A stretch of DNA of 64,000 bases from NCBI RefSeq assembly GCF_018613605.1, contig NZ_JAGGPU010000006.1, positions 42,409-106,408 of the forward strand, in the 5' to 3' direction. The position numbers and the translations under genes were made by a program. The notes beneath the pieces are model-generated. The model worked only from the letters and a program-made list of their open reading frames with translations. It did not search any database and was not told where the DNA came from. Shown piece by piece: positions 35,858-45,871 of the stretch. Numbering within the stretch: position 1 is the first letter of the stretch; every line of letters starts with the position of its first letter. The DNA comes from Pedobacter sp. ISL-64 (GTDB lineage Bacteria > Bacteroidota > Bacteroidia > Sphingobacteriales > Sphingobacteriaceae).

Positions 35858-37285
35858 TTAATTCTCCCAATCATCGGTGCGGAATGAAGAAACGGGTAAG
35901 CCATCGTTTCCGAATAAATCGCCGGTTACAAAATCTTTGAAGGCGTAGCGAACAGCCACTGGTATTTTAACCTGCACTGCTGAAACAGTGATGCTACTTC
36001 CCGTTATAGTGGCTTTGGCAGGGTAAAATATATGGTCTGCTCCTGCTACTTCAAATAAGGCCAAATCTTTGCCAAATGAAGTTAAGCCGTTTGTTACATT
36101 TTGGAACTTGATCACCGCTTTATTTTTATCGATGTTCAAAGATTCATAGTTCGGGCTTAATGCACCAAAACCTTTTATACCATAAGTTTGAGACAGTGCC
36201 AGATAAGCCAAACGGGTTCCGCCCTGTTTTTTGTTTGCGGGATGGATGGATTTTTCCTCGCCGATATCCATTAAAACAGCCATTCCCGAATTTGGAATTT
36301 TAGTTAGGGATTTACGTTGTGCATCCCGTAAAAAGGCCGAGTTAAATTTTCCACCAACATGATAAGGCGGCAATTGGGCATAGTTGTAGGGTGCGATTTG
36401 TGCATAGTAGAAAGGAAAATCGCCATTATCCCAATTTTTTCTCCAGGAAAAAACCATCGCAGGGAATAAGCCTTCGTAACGGTCTGGACGTTCATAATTT
36501 GATTCTCCCTGATACCAGATGGCACCTTTTATGCCATAACCGATTACAGGATAGAGCATGCCATTGTATAAAGTTGTGGGCGTTCTGCTTACTTCTTTTA
36601 TGCTGTCGGTTTTTGAGGGGATTTTAACCTCGGGGAATGCTTTTAAATCCTCGGGCGACATCCAGGCTTCGATTGTAGAACCGCCATAACTATCGTTGAT
36701 AATCCCGATGGGAACATTTAACATCTCGCTTAATAAGGAGCCAAAGTAATAAGCGGTTGCGCTAAAATTGGCAACGGTTTCTGGGGCAGCTAATTTCCAT
36801 TGCGAAGCTTTGCTGTCTTCTTGTCGTTCGGTGATGGAAGAACGCGGAACAGTGTAAAGCCTGATGTTTTTATTGGTAGATTTTAGAATGGCCTCATTCG
36901 AACCAATTATCGGCTGGCTTTTAAATCCTTTCATAGGCATTTCCATGTTTGATTGGCCACCACAAAACCAAACTTCACCAATTAAAATATCAGTCAGGAT
37001 AAGTTTTTCACCATCATTTAATTCAATATTATATGGGCCTCCGGCCGATGGAGTCGCAATTTTTATTTTCCATTTACCGGCCTGATCAGTAATGACGGTA
37101 TAGTGCTGTTTGTTCCAGGAAGTATTGATTTTTACCTTGGTAGCAGCTTTTGCCCAGCCCCATATGGCAACATTGCTTTGTTGTTGTAACACCATATGAT
37201 CGGTAAAAATTGACGCAGGCTTTACTGTGGCTGATGCGATGAGGCAACAAGTGAGGTTTAGGAATATGAAGAGTTTTAGTTTCAT
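35858..37285 (-). CDS. Sialate O-acetylesterase-like SGNH esterase
   Basis: The 475-residue protein has a Sec signal (FIFLNLTCCLIASATV). The SGNH block I is VWFCGGQSNMEMPM with the catalytic Ser, the central block is GAIWYQGESNYERPDRY, and a late His lies in EEKSIHPANKKQGG. Family members (SASA) remove acetyl groups from sialic acids and from plant polysaccharides. In a rhamnose/arabinose locus it probably deacetylates pectin. Its stop is 10 bp before the DUF5703 gene, so both share a transcript. Confidence 0.9.
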   Translation of the reverse strand: MKLKLFIFLNLTCCLIASATVKPASIFTDHMVLQQQSNVAIWGWAKAATKVKINTSWNKQHYTVITDQAGKWKIKIATPSAGGPYNIELNDGEKLILTDILIGEVWFCGGQSNMEMPMKGFKSQPIIGSNEAILKSTNKNIRLYTVPRSSITERQEDSKASQWKLAAPETVANFSATAYYFGSLLSEMLNVPIGIINDSYGGSTIEAWMSPEDLKAFPEVKIPSKTDSIKEVSRTPTTLYNGMLYPVIGYGIKGAIWYQGESNYERPDRYEGLFPAMVFSWRKNWDNGDFPFYYAQIAPYNYAQLPPYHVGGKFNSAFLRDAQRKSLTKIPNSGMAVLMDIGEEKSIHPANKKQGGTRLAYLALSQTYGIKGFGALSPNYESLNIDKNKAVIKFQNVTNGLTSFGKDLALFEVAGADHIFYPAKATITGSSITVSAVQVKIPVAVRYAFKDFVTGDLFGNDGLPVSSFRTDDWEN

Positions 37286-37314
37286 TTTTATTTAGTCAAT
37301 ATTTTTTAATCGGT

Positions 37315-37393
37315 CGTCACCCTGAATTTATTTCAGGGTCTTAATTGCGATGCGGCCTAGCGTTAAAGATGCTGAAACAAGTTCAGCATGACG
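37315..37393. repeat. Dispersed element CGTCACCCTGAA...TTCAGCATGACG (copy 2)
   Basis: Same ends and same two hairpins as the copy at 33358-33420, with about 16 extra bases in the middle. It lies in the 179-bp gap between the GH127 and esterase genes. Confidence 0.7.
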
Positions 37394-37464
37394 CTTCCTA
37401 CAACTCTAGTTGACGTACCATCACCGCATTAAATTGCTTCGTGTCTCGTAATGACGGTTTAATT

Positions 37465-39528
37465 TTATCTACTCATCGGCAGCCATACCGACATTTCTGA
37501 ATGCCCTCTGTTTCCCCAGGCAAAGTATGGCACCAGTTTAATTTCTGTTGTTGTATTTTTATCTTCAATGGGCCTGTACAGTACATTTTTCCAGTTGTTT
37601 GTCGCTACCATTTTTGCATTTCCTACCAAACTCATCATAGCAGCACCATCGATATTAATGGGTTTGACCTCAAATTTCGTTGAAGTCGGAATAAAAGCAT
37701 TAAAAATACTTTTACCAGGTAGATCTGTAGATTCGAGGCAGTAAACAATTGGTCCGCGTTTTACCGCTACCTGATTCCTGTTTTCTTCAACCAAGGGATT
37801 GGCTTCAATTAAAGTGGCATCCATAGGGAGATTTAATTCTATTACATCACCTTTTTTCCAAACACGGTTAATTTCTGCATAAGTTCCGGAAACGGCTTTA
37901 ACATTTTCGGTTTTTCCATTGATTGTGATCTGCGCATCATGTGTCCACGACGGGATTCTCAAAAATAATGAATAAGCTTTATTCCCTATTTCTTTAATGC
38001 TGATTTTGATCTTCCCATCCCAGGGATAATTGGTTTCTTGCGACAAAGAAATTTTCTGACCAGTGGTTAATGTAGTATTTAGGTTATTGCCACCATATAA
38101 ATTGAACCACAATCCTTTATCTGAAGTACTGTAGGCATAATCGCTTACTTCTGCAATCATTCTGACTACGTTTGGTGGGCAGCAATTGGATAACGCGATA
38201 TAAGGCACCCTATCTTTCGACCAGCGTTGTTTAAAAGGTAAATCGTTTGATTGCGCCAAAGGATTGGTGTACAAAAAGTTTTTTCCGTCCAAACTAATTC
38301 CAGATAAAACGCTGTTATGTAAAGCGAGTTCCATTACATCAGCATATTTGGCATCACCTGTAATCTGCAACATGCGCCAGTTCCAAAGTACGTTGCCAAT
38401 GTTGGCGCAGGTTTCGTTATGTGCGGTAAAATTGGGCAATTGAAAATCGCGACCAAATGCCTGGTGAATTTTCTGCACATCGGCCGGATTATAGGATGTG
38501 CCATCGGGCGAAGTCCCATCGTAAAGCGAGCCACAGCCACCCGTGATGTACATTTTGTGCTGATTGACATCATCCCACATTAAATTCAATGTTTTTAAAA
38601 GAGAATCCTTACCTGTTTCGGCATATAAATCTGCTACACCCGCATAAAGGTAGTTGGCACGTACGGCATGGCCCATGGCTTTGGTTTGTTGTAGAAAAGG
38701 GATCCGATCCTGGTTATCATCTGTGCCATCGTCAATTTTACCTTTTATGGCAATTAAATGCTGTGCCAGTTCTAAATACCGGGGATCTTTTGTGGTGCGG
38801 TACATTTCTATCACGCCCATATAATGCGACGGACAAATGGCGTTTCGTGCCAATGTCGGTGAAGCAGATTTATAGAAATTATACAGATAATCTGTGGCCT
38901 TTTTAGCAATGTTAAGCAAAGTAGTTTTTCCGGTTGCCCGGTAATGAATGCAACCAGCAGTCATTAAATGGCCTATATTGTACGATTCAAAGCTCAACCG
39001 ATCCTGAAATTGATTTTTAGAGCCTGTTTTGCGTTGCTCAATCATTGCTTTGGTATAGATGTAGCCATCGTCGCGTTGTGATTTACCGATTACCACAATG
39101 GCCTTGTCCATCATTTCGTTCAGTTTTGGGTTTTTAGTTGAAGCATATAAAACAGCTACAGCCTCCAAAGTTTTGTAATAATCGCCATCATGGAAAGATG
39201 GACCAGCATGTGAGCCCGTATCTAAACCTGCTGCAATTTTGAAATTTTCAAAAGCGTGACTGATCTTGGGATCGTTATAAATGGCCCACATGTTGGGTAC
39301 CATGGTTTCGGTAGCCACCTTAAAGCGGTCGGCCCAAAATCCTTTTGTCCAGGTTACATCCGTCATATTGATGCCGTGCAATTTCGCATAAGGCGAATTT
39401 GATGTATTAACCAAAGCTTTGTCTTGTGCTTTAGCACTTAACGTTAGAAAAAGCGTTACATAAACAATTACCTGAAGTCGTAAAGTCTGTAGGACAAAAT
39501 TTTTGGTTATATGGGGTAGCTTTTTCAT
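37465..39528 (-). CDS. GH127 beta-L-arabinofuranosidase
   Basis: The 687-residue protein has a Sec signal (VTLFLTLSAKAQD). The barrel carries HNETCANIGNVLWNW (Glu372, Cys374) and SNCCPPNVVRMIAE (Cys449, Cys450). In the studied enzyme HypBA1 the equivalent Glu-x-Cys and Cys-Cys pairs bind zinc, and the first Cys of the pair is the nucleophile, so the active site looks intact. GH127 enzymes remove beta-L-arabinofuranose from plant glycans. The L-arabinose made could feed araBDA at 26-30 kb. Unlike the bifidobacterial enzyme, this one is exported. Confidence 0.93.
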   Translation of the reverse strand: MKKLPHITKNFVLQTLRLQVIVYVTLFLTLSAKAQDKALVNTSNSPYAKLHGINMTDVTWTKGFWADRFKVATETMVPNMWAIYNDPKISHAFENFKIAAGLDTGSHAGPSFHDGDYYKTLEAVAVLYASTKNPKLNEMMDKAIVVIGKSQRDDGYIYTKAMIEQRKTGSKNQFQDRLSFESYNIGHLMTAGCIHYRATGKTTLLNIAKKATDYLYNFYKSASPTLARNAICPSHYMGVIEMYRTTKDPRYLELAQHLIAIKGKIDDGTDDNQDRIPFLQQTKAMGHAVRANYLYAGVADLYAETGKDSLLKTLNLMWDDVNQHKMYITGGCGSLYDGTSPDGTSYNPADVQKIHQAFGRDFQLPNFTAHNETCANIGNVLWNWRMLQITGDAKYADVMELALHNSVLSGISLDGKNFLYTNPLAQSNDLPFKQRWSKDRVPYIALSNCCPPNVVRMIAEVSDYAYSTSDKGLWFNLYGGNNLNTTLTTGQKISLSQETNYPWDGKIKISIKEIGNKAYSLFLRIPSWTHDAQITINGKTENVKAVSGTYAEINRVWKKGDVIELNLPMDATLIEANPLVEENRNQVAVKRGPIVYCLESTDLPGKSIFNAFIPTSTKFEVKPINIDGAAMMSLVGNAKMVATNNWKNVLYRPIEDKNTTTEIKLVPYFAWGNRGHSEMSVWLPMSR

Positions 39529-39541
39529 TATTTTTTTGTTA

Positions 39542-40132
39542 TTAATCTAATTTATTGCCAAAAGTCTTTAGATTCTGAAGCGTAGGTAATGGCCTGATCA
39601 TTATTTTCTTTGTATTTTTCTTTAAGATTTTTTCGGAACCCAATAACATTGTAGTTTCCGTTCTCACTCCTGTTAAAAGATTAAATACAGTCTCGGTTGT
39701 CGAATTTTTCCCATCATAAACTACGCTAGAGACTTTAATCAATTGAAAAATTCCTTTTTTGTAGACGAATTTATACTCAAAGCGAACATCATTTTTTTCA
39801 GTATTCATTAATAGAAATCCGTTTTCAATAAAAAAATAAGGGATTTGATTTTTAGTATGTACACCGTTTACATATTGGGGTTCAATTACATCAGTTGAAG
39901 AGAAAACCAATTTAAATTTCTTATTTGGCTGTAAAAAAAATATTTGTAACCTTAAAGGAACCGCTGTATCGATCGTATCCATCATAATTACGGTTTTGTC
40001 GATCAAACCATCTTTATTTAAATCGCCCTTTTCTAACCTGATCTGGACATTAAAATTATCCTTCACCTTCTTTTTTTGAGCGTAAACAATAGTTTGGGTA
40101 AATGCCAGAATTAATACAATTATTTTTTTCAT
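39542..40132 (-). CDS. Secreted protein with a Ca-loop-like motif, function unknown
   Basis: The 196-residue protein has a Sec signal (IVLILAFTQTIVYAQ) and a segment GDLNKDGLIDKTV that resembles an EF-hand or dockerin calcium loop, as found in FG-GAP-like beta-propeller units. The rest is rich in beta-strand patterns (PLRLQIFFLQPNKKFKLVFSS, IPYFFIENGFLLMNT). It is 13 bp upstream of GH127 and 25 bp after GH106, so it is in the same transcript, but no enzyme family is recognised. Confidence 0.75.
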   Translation of the reverse strand: MKKIIVLILAFTQTIVYAQKKKVKDNFNVQIRLEKGDLNKDGLIDKTVIMMDTIDTAVPLRLQIFFLQPNKKFKLVFSSTDVIEPQYVNGVHTKNQIPYFFIENGFLLMNTEKNDVRFEYKFVYKKGIFQLIKVSSVVYDGKNSTTETVFNLLTGVRTETTMLLGSEKILKKNTKKIMIRPLPTLQNLKTFGNKLD

Positions 40133-40157
40133 ATATTTTGAAATATTAAACGCTCAT

Positions 40158-43100
40158 TTACTCTTCCACTTGTATCACTACCGGACCTAATAATCCCGCA
40201 GGATTTAAAGCTTTACCTTCCAATCGGAAAGGTGCAGTTGTTTTGGTAATTCTTTTATTTTCTGGCAATTTGCTATCACCTATTAAACGGTTAGCCCAGG
40301 TATTTGTCACTCCGATGGTAATTTGGTTCTCGCCTTTTTTAATGGCTTTACTGATTTCTAAACGGTGCGGAGCAGTCCACAAAGTGCCGCAATTTATTCC
40401 ATTGATTTTTACTTCGGCAATACTGGAGAATTCGCCTAAATCGAGCCAGATTTTACCTTTAAAATCTTCATTGAAGGTGAAATTTTTACTATACGTTGCA
40501 GTTCCTGAATAATATTTAACCAAACTATCTGTGTGCCGTGTCCAATCGGTTAAATCGTTAAAAATGATAGGTTTTGATGGGCCGGCATAAGCCGTATCGA
40601 ATTTTGCCTGCCAGGTTTTAGAAATATCCTGGATGGTTCTAAAATTTGACCAGTTGTTACCTTTATTGAAGTTTTTTTCTTTTGTACTCTTTCTGAATAA
40701 TATAAATACTGATTGATTTGGTTCTAATTTCAGATTGAAAACTGTTCTGCCATTAAAAGCAGACCATCGTTTAATATTGGTTGTTTCGTTATTTACTGCA
40801 TTGTAAACTAAAGGGACTTTATCTTTTACACGAAATGAAAACCTAAATTTTCGCTCTTTAGCTTCCTGATTTGAGATAAAATAGATATCTTTTTCATCTG
40901 TTTTCCTATGGGTATAAGCAACATTTTTAGCATACATGAATGGCTTATTTATTGGTCCGTCTTCTAAAGCGAAAAAATCGGTTTCAATTCTGATTTGGTG
41001 AAAATTTTCACCATAATACGGTGCTTTAACTACCACTCCAAGCCCTATTTTCTTAATAAAGTTAGGGGTAACATTTTTATCCCAAATCTCGTTAACCATC
41101 CTATCAAATTCAATTTTTCTCACTTGTTTTAAACCGTTTTGATAGAGCGGTTTATCTGCAACAGTTACCTTTGCACCAGCCTTAATCAATTCTAAAAGTT
41201 TTTTAATCGTTTGGTAGCTGATGTATTGATAATTTGGATTCATCTTTAATTTTCCGGTGAAAACCAAAATTTTATAGGTTGCCCCACTTTCGAAAACAAC
41301 ATTGCCATCTTTAACAGTTGCTGTACTCAATACATCGGGATTAAAGCTATCATAAGCATATCCACGTAAAGGATTTACCCAATTTTCGGGATCGGCCATA
41401 TTTGCTGAATGGGTTACACCGGCTGGCATTTGCCTTAAAGGTTCACCAACATTTGCGAGGCGTTTCTTTTCAGCCTCCACAACATCAGCACCAAAAATAC
41501 CGGGCAAGGTTTCTACCAGCCTATCTGGTAAAACAGAACGGCGTGGTAATTCTTCACCAGTAAAAACGGCGATATCTACAACAGGTTTGCCTTGCTGTAA
41601 CAAGTTTTGGGTTCTTTCTGCATAATCTATCCATGCTTTACCAGCTTTCCACCAGGTTTGATCGCGTTGGAAATATAGGCCAACACCATCTAAGGTCATT
41701 CCAGGTTTCCGATCTGTCCAGGGGTTGTGTGTAAAAACGTGATACACCAGTTTATTGATCCCTAAAGCATAATTACGATCCTGTAAGGTTTTCATATTCG
41801 CTGGACTTTCGTTCCAGTCCATTCTGACTGTTGTAAAAGCCTCGGCCTGAATGATGTTTTTACCATAAATATGTGCGCCAGAAATGGCATCCAACATATC
41901 ATTTGGTTTGTCATGCGTCGGGCTGTTTAACCAAAATTCGCCCATGGGCACATCAACCGTTTTGTAATGCATCAATCCGTCACTCATCATCGTTGGTGCA
42001 ATACTTTCGGCCGTAAAAGTTACGCCCTGATCCTTTGCCAGTTTCGCAAGCGGTTTATAAAACTGATCTACAACCAATTCCGAAATCGTTTTTCTAACAT
42101 CGTAAAGGAAATTTTCGGACACAGATACATTCTCTACAGGTAATCCGGTCATGATGGGTAAATAAGGCGTTAAATCGTAACCTCTCCGCTTTAAAAATTC
42201 TGCTTTAAATACTGGCGACCAATTCTGGCTGCCACATTCCCAACTATCTACATGGAAAACGCTTAGAACTTTTTTGGCTATTTCTGGTCCGCCATGTTTT
42301 AAGGCTTCACCATACCAATTCTTGAACTGTAATTTTACGGCTTCCGGATTAAATTTGTCGCATTCTAAGCCCTTTCCACCGCCACCTGTTGCATTGGTAT
42401 GCCCTGTAGAAGTATGGCCAATCCTTAAGATTGTCCAATTGCCTTTCGGCGCTTTCCAGTTTAAGGTTCCATCTGGATTTAATTTATCCGTTAGGTTAAT
42501 GATCTTATTCAAGGGCACACACAGATTTTTGGCAATTTTTGCTTCAGTACTTCTCTTACTGATCCGCCAAACTGAACCATTTTTGCCTTCGAACTGATTG
42601 AGCTGTGCTTCGGAAGATAATTCGAGATTTACGAGCTTTAATGACGGCTTCCATTTGGCTGCATCTAAATCTTCTGAACCTGGTTCAGATCCCTTTTTAT
42701 CATAAATAAACCTGAAAAACTTAGCGGTGGTAGGTACAATGGAATGGGTAACATCTTCATCTGTGTCTTGCCAGCCATGACGGGGCACTCCCAACCTACC
42801 TATTGATCGGAAATTTTTCCTATCATCACTTACCTCAATAGCCAAACGTTGTGCCTGATAGTTATTTCCGCTGATTTTAATGCTTATCGTTCGGCAAGTA
42901 AAGGGCTTCACGAATTCGTACTGAATATAACATGGTTCATTTGAACCAAAGTTTTTCTTATTCCCTGGCTGAACGAGACCAGTGGCATCAGCACCATTGC
43001 TGGCTGTAATTTTTGGGGCAACCGTTCTTGTTGAAATGCTTTCACCAATTGGTGAGGGGTAAGCGTAAACGGCAATATCTTTATAATAATTTTCTTTTGA

Positions 43101-43556
43101 TTCTGGTTGAGGTAAATTGATCTTAGTAACTGTATTACTGATATTTATTTTTGACCAAACTACTTTCTGCATCGAAAATTCAGGTGTTATCCATGGGCCA
43201 CCTGCTAGCGCGAAACCATCGCTCACATGCATGCCTATTTTCAGATCCAACCGTTTCGCCTCACTCATGGCAAACTCAACCATTTGCCACCATTCGGGTG
43301 TTAGTTGAACGGCAGGCGGTGAATAAACTGGTACTTTATCAGGTCCTTGAATGCTCATTAAATAAGCACCCGCGATGCCGTTTGATTTCATGGCTTCCAG
43401 ATCGGCCGTGATGCCGGCTTTTGAAACCGCACCTTTAACCCAATACCAAAATACCCAAGGTTTTGCACTTTCGTTCTGTTGCGCAAAAAGGCTTGCTGAA
43501 AAGCCAAAGCAAAACAACAGAATGAATATAAAAATCTTGCTAAACCTAAATTTCAT
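40158..43556 (-). CDS. GH106-family alpha-L-rhamnosidase-like protein
   Basis: The 1132-residue protein has a Sec signal (FIFILLFCFGFSASLFAQQ). It starts KPWVFWYWVKGAVSKAGITADLEAMKSNGIAGAYLM, the typical GH106 opening, and contains FHVDSWECGSQNWSPVF and VTFTAESIAPTMMSDG, which hold candidate catalytic carboxylates. A late galactose-binding-like jelly roll (FKGKIWLDLGEFSSIAEVKINGINCGTLWTAP) is also typical. Length matches the family. GH106 enzymes cleave alpha-L-rhamnose from pectin such as RG-I and RG-II. Confidence 0.9.
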   Translation of the reverse strand: MKFRFSKIFIFILLFCFGFSASLFAQQNESAKPWVFWYWVKGAVSKAGITADLEAMKSNGIAGAYLMSIQGPDKVPVYSPPAVQLTPEWWQMVEFAMSEAKRLDLKIGMHVSDGFALAGGPWITPEFSMQKVVWSKINISNTVTKINLPQPESKENYYKDIAVYAYPSPIGESISTRTVAPKITASNGADATGLVQPGNKKNFGSNEPCYIQYEFVKPFTCRTISIKISGNNYQAQRLAIEVSDDRKNFRSIGRLGVPRHGWQDTDEDVTHSIVPTTAKFFRFIYDKKGSEPGSEDLDAAKWKPSLKLVNLELSSEAQLNQFEGKNGSVWRISKRSTEAKIAKNLCVPLNKIINLTDKLNPDGTLNWKAPKGNWTILRIGHTSTGHTNATGGGGKGLECDKFNPEAVKLQFKNWYGEALKHGGPEIAKKVLSVFHVDSWECGSQNWSPVFKAEFLKRRGYDLTPYLPIMTGLPVENVSVSENFLYDVRKTISELVVDQFYKPLAKLAKDQGVTFTAESIAPTMMSDGLMHYKTVDVPMGEFWLNSPTHDKPNDMLDAISGAHIYGKNIIQAEAFTTVRMDWNESPANMKTLQDRNYALGINKLVYHVFTHNPWTDRKPGMTLDGVGLYFQRDQTWWKAGKAWIDYAERTQNLLQQGKPVVDIAVFTGEELPRRSVLPDRLVETLPGIFGADVVEAEKKRLANVGEPLRQMPAGVTHSANMADPENWVNPLRGYAYDSFNPDVLSTATVKDGNVVFESGATYKILVFTGKLKMNPNYQYISYQTIKKLLELIKAGAKVTVADKPLYQNGLKQVRKIEFDRMVNEIWDKNVTPNFIKKIGLGVVVKAPYYGENFHQIRIETDFFALEDGPINKPFMYAKNVAYTHRKTDEKDIYFISNQEAKERKFRFSFRVKDKVPLVYNAVNNETTNIKRWSAFNGRTVFNLKLEPNQSVFILFRKSTKEKNFNKGNNWSNFRTIQDISKTWQAKFDTAYAGPSKPIIFNDLTDWTRHTDSLVKYYSGTATYSKNFTFNEDFKGKIWLDLGEFSSIAEVKINGINCGTLWTAPHRLEISKAIKKGENQITIGVTNTWANRLIGDSKLPENKRITKTTAPFRLEGKALNPAGLLGPVVIQVEE

Positions 43557-43645
43557 TTTTTTATTTTCTTATAAATACCAAAGGTGGCTTTCAACCCGCC
43601 AAACAATCTTTATTCAAGAATAGATTATCACGTCGTTCCTCCCCG

Positions 43646-43665
43646 CATCCGATAGCTATCGGATG
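43646..43665. repeat. 20-bp perfect palindrome near a GTCG/GACG end
   Basis: CATCCGATAGCTATCGGATG is self-complementary and sits 10 bp before the end of the fucP-like gene, followed by ACG. It belongs with the other GTCAT/ATGAC elements and could act as a transcription or mRNA structure between the MFS and GH106 genes. Confidence 0.55.
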
Positions 43666-43675
43666 ACGTTAAATT

Positions 43676-44956
43676 TTATTTGTGTGCTATTTTATAGCCT
43701 CGCAAGCCGAAATAAAGAATCACCAGGAAACATACCAGCGGAATACTGTAGCCGATCTGTACATTATCGTTGTTGGCATCTATTACTGCGCCCATGGTTA
43801 ACGGTACCAAAGATCCACCAATGATAGACATGATTAGCCAAGAGGAACCAGGTTTTGTATCATCGCCAATTCCCTCAATACCCAATGCAAATATGGTCGG
43901 AAACATGATGGACATGAAAAAACCTAAACCACCTAATGCATAAACCACAATTGGGCCCTTTATTGTTATTGCAATTAAACATAAAACAATAGCTACACAA
44001 GCATAAACGGACAATAATTTTGGAGCTTTTACATAAGCTAACAAAGCGGTTCCTGCAAACCGACCTACAGTGAAAAGAATTCCATAAATAAATAGATAAA
44101 TGCCTGCTGTTCTTTCATCGAAGCCTGCTCCTTGTTGCGCAGCGCGGATAAACGAGCTGGTAACACAAACTTGAGCGCCTACATAGAAAAACTGAGCTAC
44201 AACTGCCCACCTTAAATGTTTGTGTTTTAAGGCACCCAGAAAGCTGCCTTTAGCTTCTCCATCAATGCTTTTGGTTTTTATCTCGGGGAACTTAATAAAG
44301 CAAAAAGCAATTGCAATAAAAACTAAAACTATACCTAAAATAATGTAAGGTGTTTTTACAGATGATGCTTCGGCTAAACGGATAGCCTCTGTCATATTCG
44401 TTAACTGATCTTTGGTATATGTTTTTCCTGAAAGGATATAATGTGTACCCACATAACCAGCTACGGCTGCTGCCAGGCCATTAAAAGATGCAGCTAAATT
44501 TAAGCGGCTCGCAGCCTTGGCTGGATCACCCAATACTGCTGCATAAGGATTTGCCGACGTTTCTAAAGTAGCTAAACCACAGCCAATAATAAATAATGCA
44601 ATTAAAAACGTAACATAAGAAAGGTTGTTAGCCGCAGGTACAAATAAAAACGCCCCGAATGCAAAAACCAATAAGCCTACAATCATTGTGGTTTTATATC
44701 CCCACTTTTTAAGGATGATTCCAGCAGGTATTGCCATCAAAAAATAGGCTAAAAAGATCGATGTATCAATTAACATCGATTCGAGGTTGCTCAGGTTAAA
44801 AGCTTTTCGCAAATGTGGAATAAGGCTCGAATCGAGGTTGTGTGCCATTCCCCAAAGGAAAAACAAACTGATAACAAAGATAAATGGCAATAAATACTTC
44901 TTTCCTGACGACGGATCGCCCTCAGTTACAATTTCTGGCTGTGTGTTGTGGTTCAT
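43676..44956 (-). CDS. fucP: FucP-type MFS sugar:H+ symporter
   Basis: The 426-residue protein has 12 predicted membrane segments. It contains FVISLFFLWGMAHNLDSSLIPHLRKAFNLSN and FFMSIMFPTIFALGIEGIG, hallmarks of the FucP/GluP group that imports L-fucose, glucose or galactose, and in Bacteroidota probably other sugars. The position between GH106 and MaoC genes suggests it takes up the monosaccharide released by the exported glycosidases. L-fucose or L-rhamnose are both possible, so the gene symbol names the family rather than the substrate. Confidence 0.88.
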   Translation of the reverse strand: MNHNTQPEIVTEGDPSSGKKYLLPFIFVISLFFLWGMAHNLDSSLIPHLRKAFNLSNLESMLIDTSIFLAYFLMAIPAGIILKKWGYKTTMIVGLLVFAFGAFLFVPAANNLSYVTFLIALFIIGCGLATLETSANPYAAVLGDPAKAASRLNLAASFNGLAAAVAGYVGTHYILSGKTYTKDQLTNMTEAIRLAEASSVKTPYIILGIVLVFIAIAFCFIKFPEIKTKSIDGEAKGSFLGALKHKHLRWAVVAQFFYVGAQVCVTSSFIRAAQQGAGFDERTAGIYLFIYGILFTVGRFAGTALLAYVKAPKLLSVYACVAIVLCLIAITIKGPIVVYALGGLGFFMSIMFPTIFALGIEGIGDDTKPGSSWLIMSIIGGSLVPLTMGAVIDANNDNVQIGYSIPLVCFLVILYFGLRGYKIAHK

Positions 44957-45030
44957 TATATTTGTTTTTTTTTGTTTGAATTGGCAAAAAGGATTGCCGC
45001 GTCGTTCCTCCTCGCAATGACGATTTTATC

Positions 45031-45471
45031 TTACTTTTTCTTCACCACCAAAAGATGGTCGCAGACTAGAACAACATCTCCATGCTGGTTAACGATTTCT
45101 ACATGCTCGGTTACGGTGCCATATTCTGGCCGTTTGCTCTCCCCTTTTTCAGAAATGGTTATTTCGGAGTGAATGGTGTCGCCAATAAAAACAGGTTTTA
45201 CGAACCGCAATTTATCATATCCCTTACTCATGGCTTCAGGATTGATTTCTGAAGCTGTTAAACCGATGCCAATGCTAAAAATCATGGTTCCGTGAGCGAT
45301 TCGTTGTTTGAACGGTTGTGTTGCACACCATTCGGCATCCATATGGTGGGGAAAGAAATCGCCGGTATGACCAGCATGAACTACGAAATCGGTTTCGGTT
45401 ATCGTGCGACCTAGTGTTACACGTTTATCCTGTAAATGATAATCTTCAAAAAATGTTGATTTGAAATACAT
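45031..45471 (-). CDS. MaoC-like (R)-hydratase
   Basis: From the ATG at 45471 (an earlier alternative start at 45495 adds eight residues) the product is 146 residues. The hot-dog fold motif [14 protein letters not shown] holds Asp and His five residues apart, the catalytic pair of enoyl-CoA hydratase 2 enzymes, and [20 protein letters not shown] is the usual next segment. Most relatives hydrate enoyl-CoA esters. In this locus it is the likely partner of the two CoA-transferases at 48-51 kb. It lies 74 bp upstream of the fucP-like gene and 400 bp after the Gfo gene. Confidence 0.88.
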   Translation of the reverse strand: MYFKSTFFEDYHLQDKRVTLGRTITETDFVVHAGHTGDFFPHHMDAEWCATQPFKQRIAHGTMIFSIGIGLTASEINPEAMSKGYDKLRFVKPVFIGDTIHSEITISEKGESKRPEYGTVTEHVEIVNQHGDVVLVCDHLLVVKKK

Positions 45472-45485
45472 AGTTTTTAATTTAT

Positions 45486-45529
45486 AGCGATACAATCGCT
45501 TATCTCTTGCATCCTCGTTACAAACGAGG
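45486..45529. repeat. Two adjacent hairpins with ACA loops
   Basis: AGCGAT-ACA-ATCGCT (45486-45500) and CCTCGTT-ACA-AACGAGG (45513-45529) are perfect stem-loops with the same loop, just upstream of the MaoC start. They may be part of an intergenic repeat or structured leader. Confidence 0.5.
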
Positions 45530-45630
45530 ACGATATTATAATTTTAATTGTTAGCCATTCAACTAACCTTTATTATACCTTAAATTTTACATTGGCATTT
45601 CCATCCAATAAAGCCTAAGTAGTACACCTA

Positions 45631-45802
45631 CGTTCTACTTAAATCCGGCCTAATAAATTTTTCGGATTGCAGTTCCTAGCCTAAGCAGAAACTTTAAAAG
45701 AAAAATTTTAAGCCGGGAGTTTTGTTTTTTCAAGGACCTTTATGTTTTCAACTGCATTCAAGCTAGCTCTGCTGGTCTTTTGCGATCAAAAGAAAAGAGC
45801 CC
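45631..45802 (-). repeat. Dispersed repeat, copy B (inverted copy of 30873-31096)
   Basis: This is the inverted partner of copy A, with 37 identical bases in its core. It fills the gap between MaoC and Gfo genes (about 400 bp), where no ORF is seen. GAGCCC at its end and TCTACTT near its start mark the matching edges. Confidence 0.75.
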
Positions 45803-45871
45803 GTCTGGCCAAGACATAGTGCATCAGATTGCTTCGGTTCGCTTATTCCCTGCCTCACAATAACGATTTAA

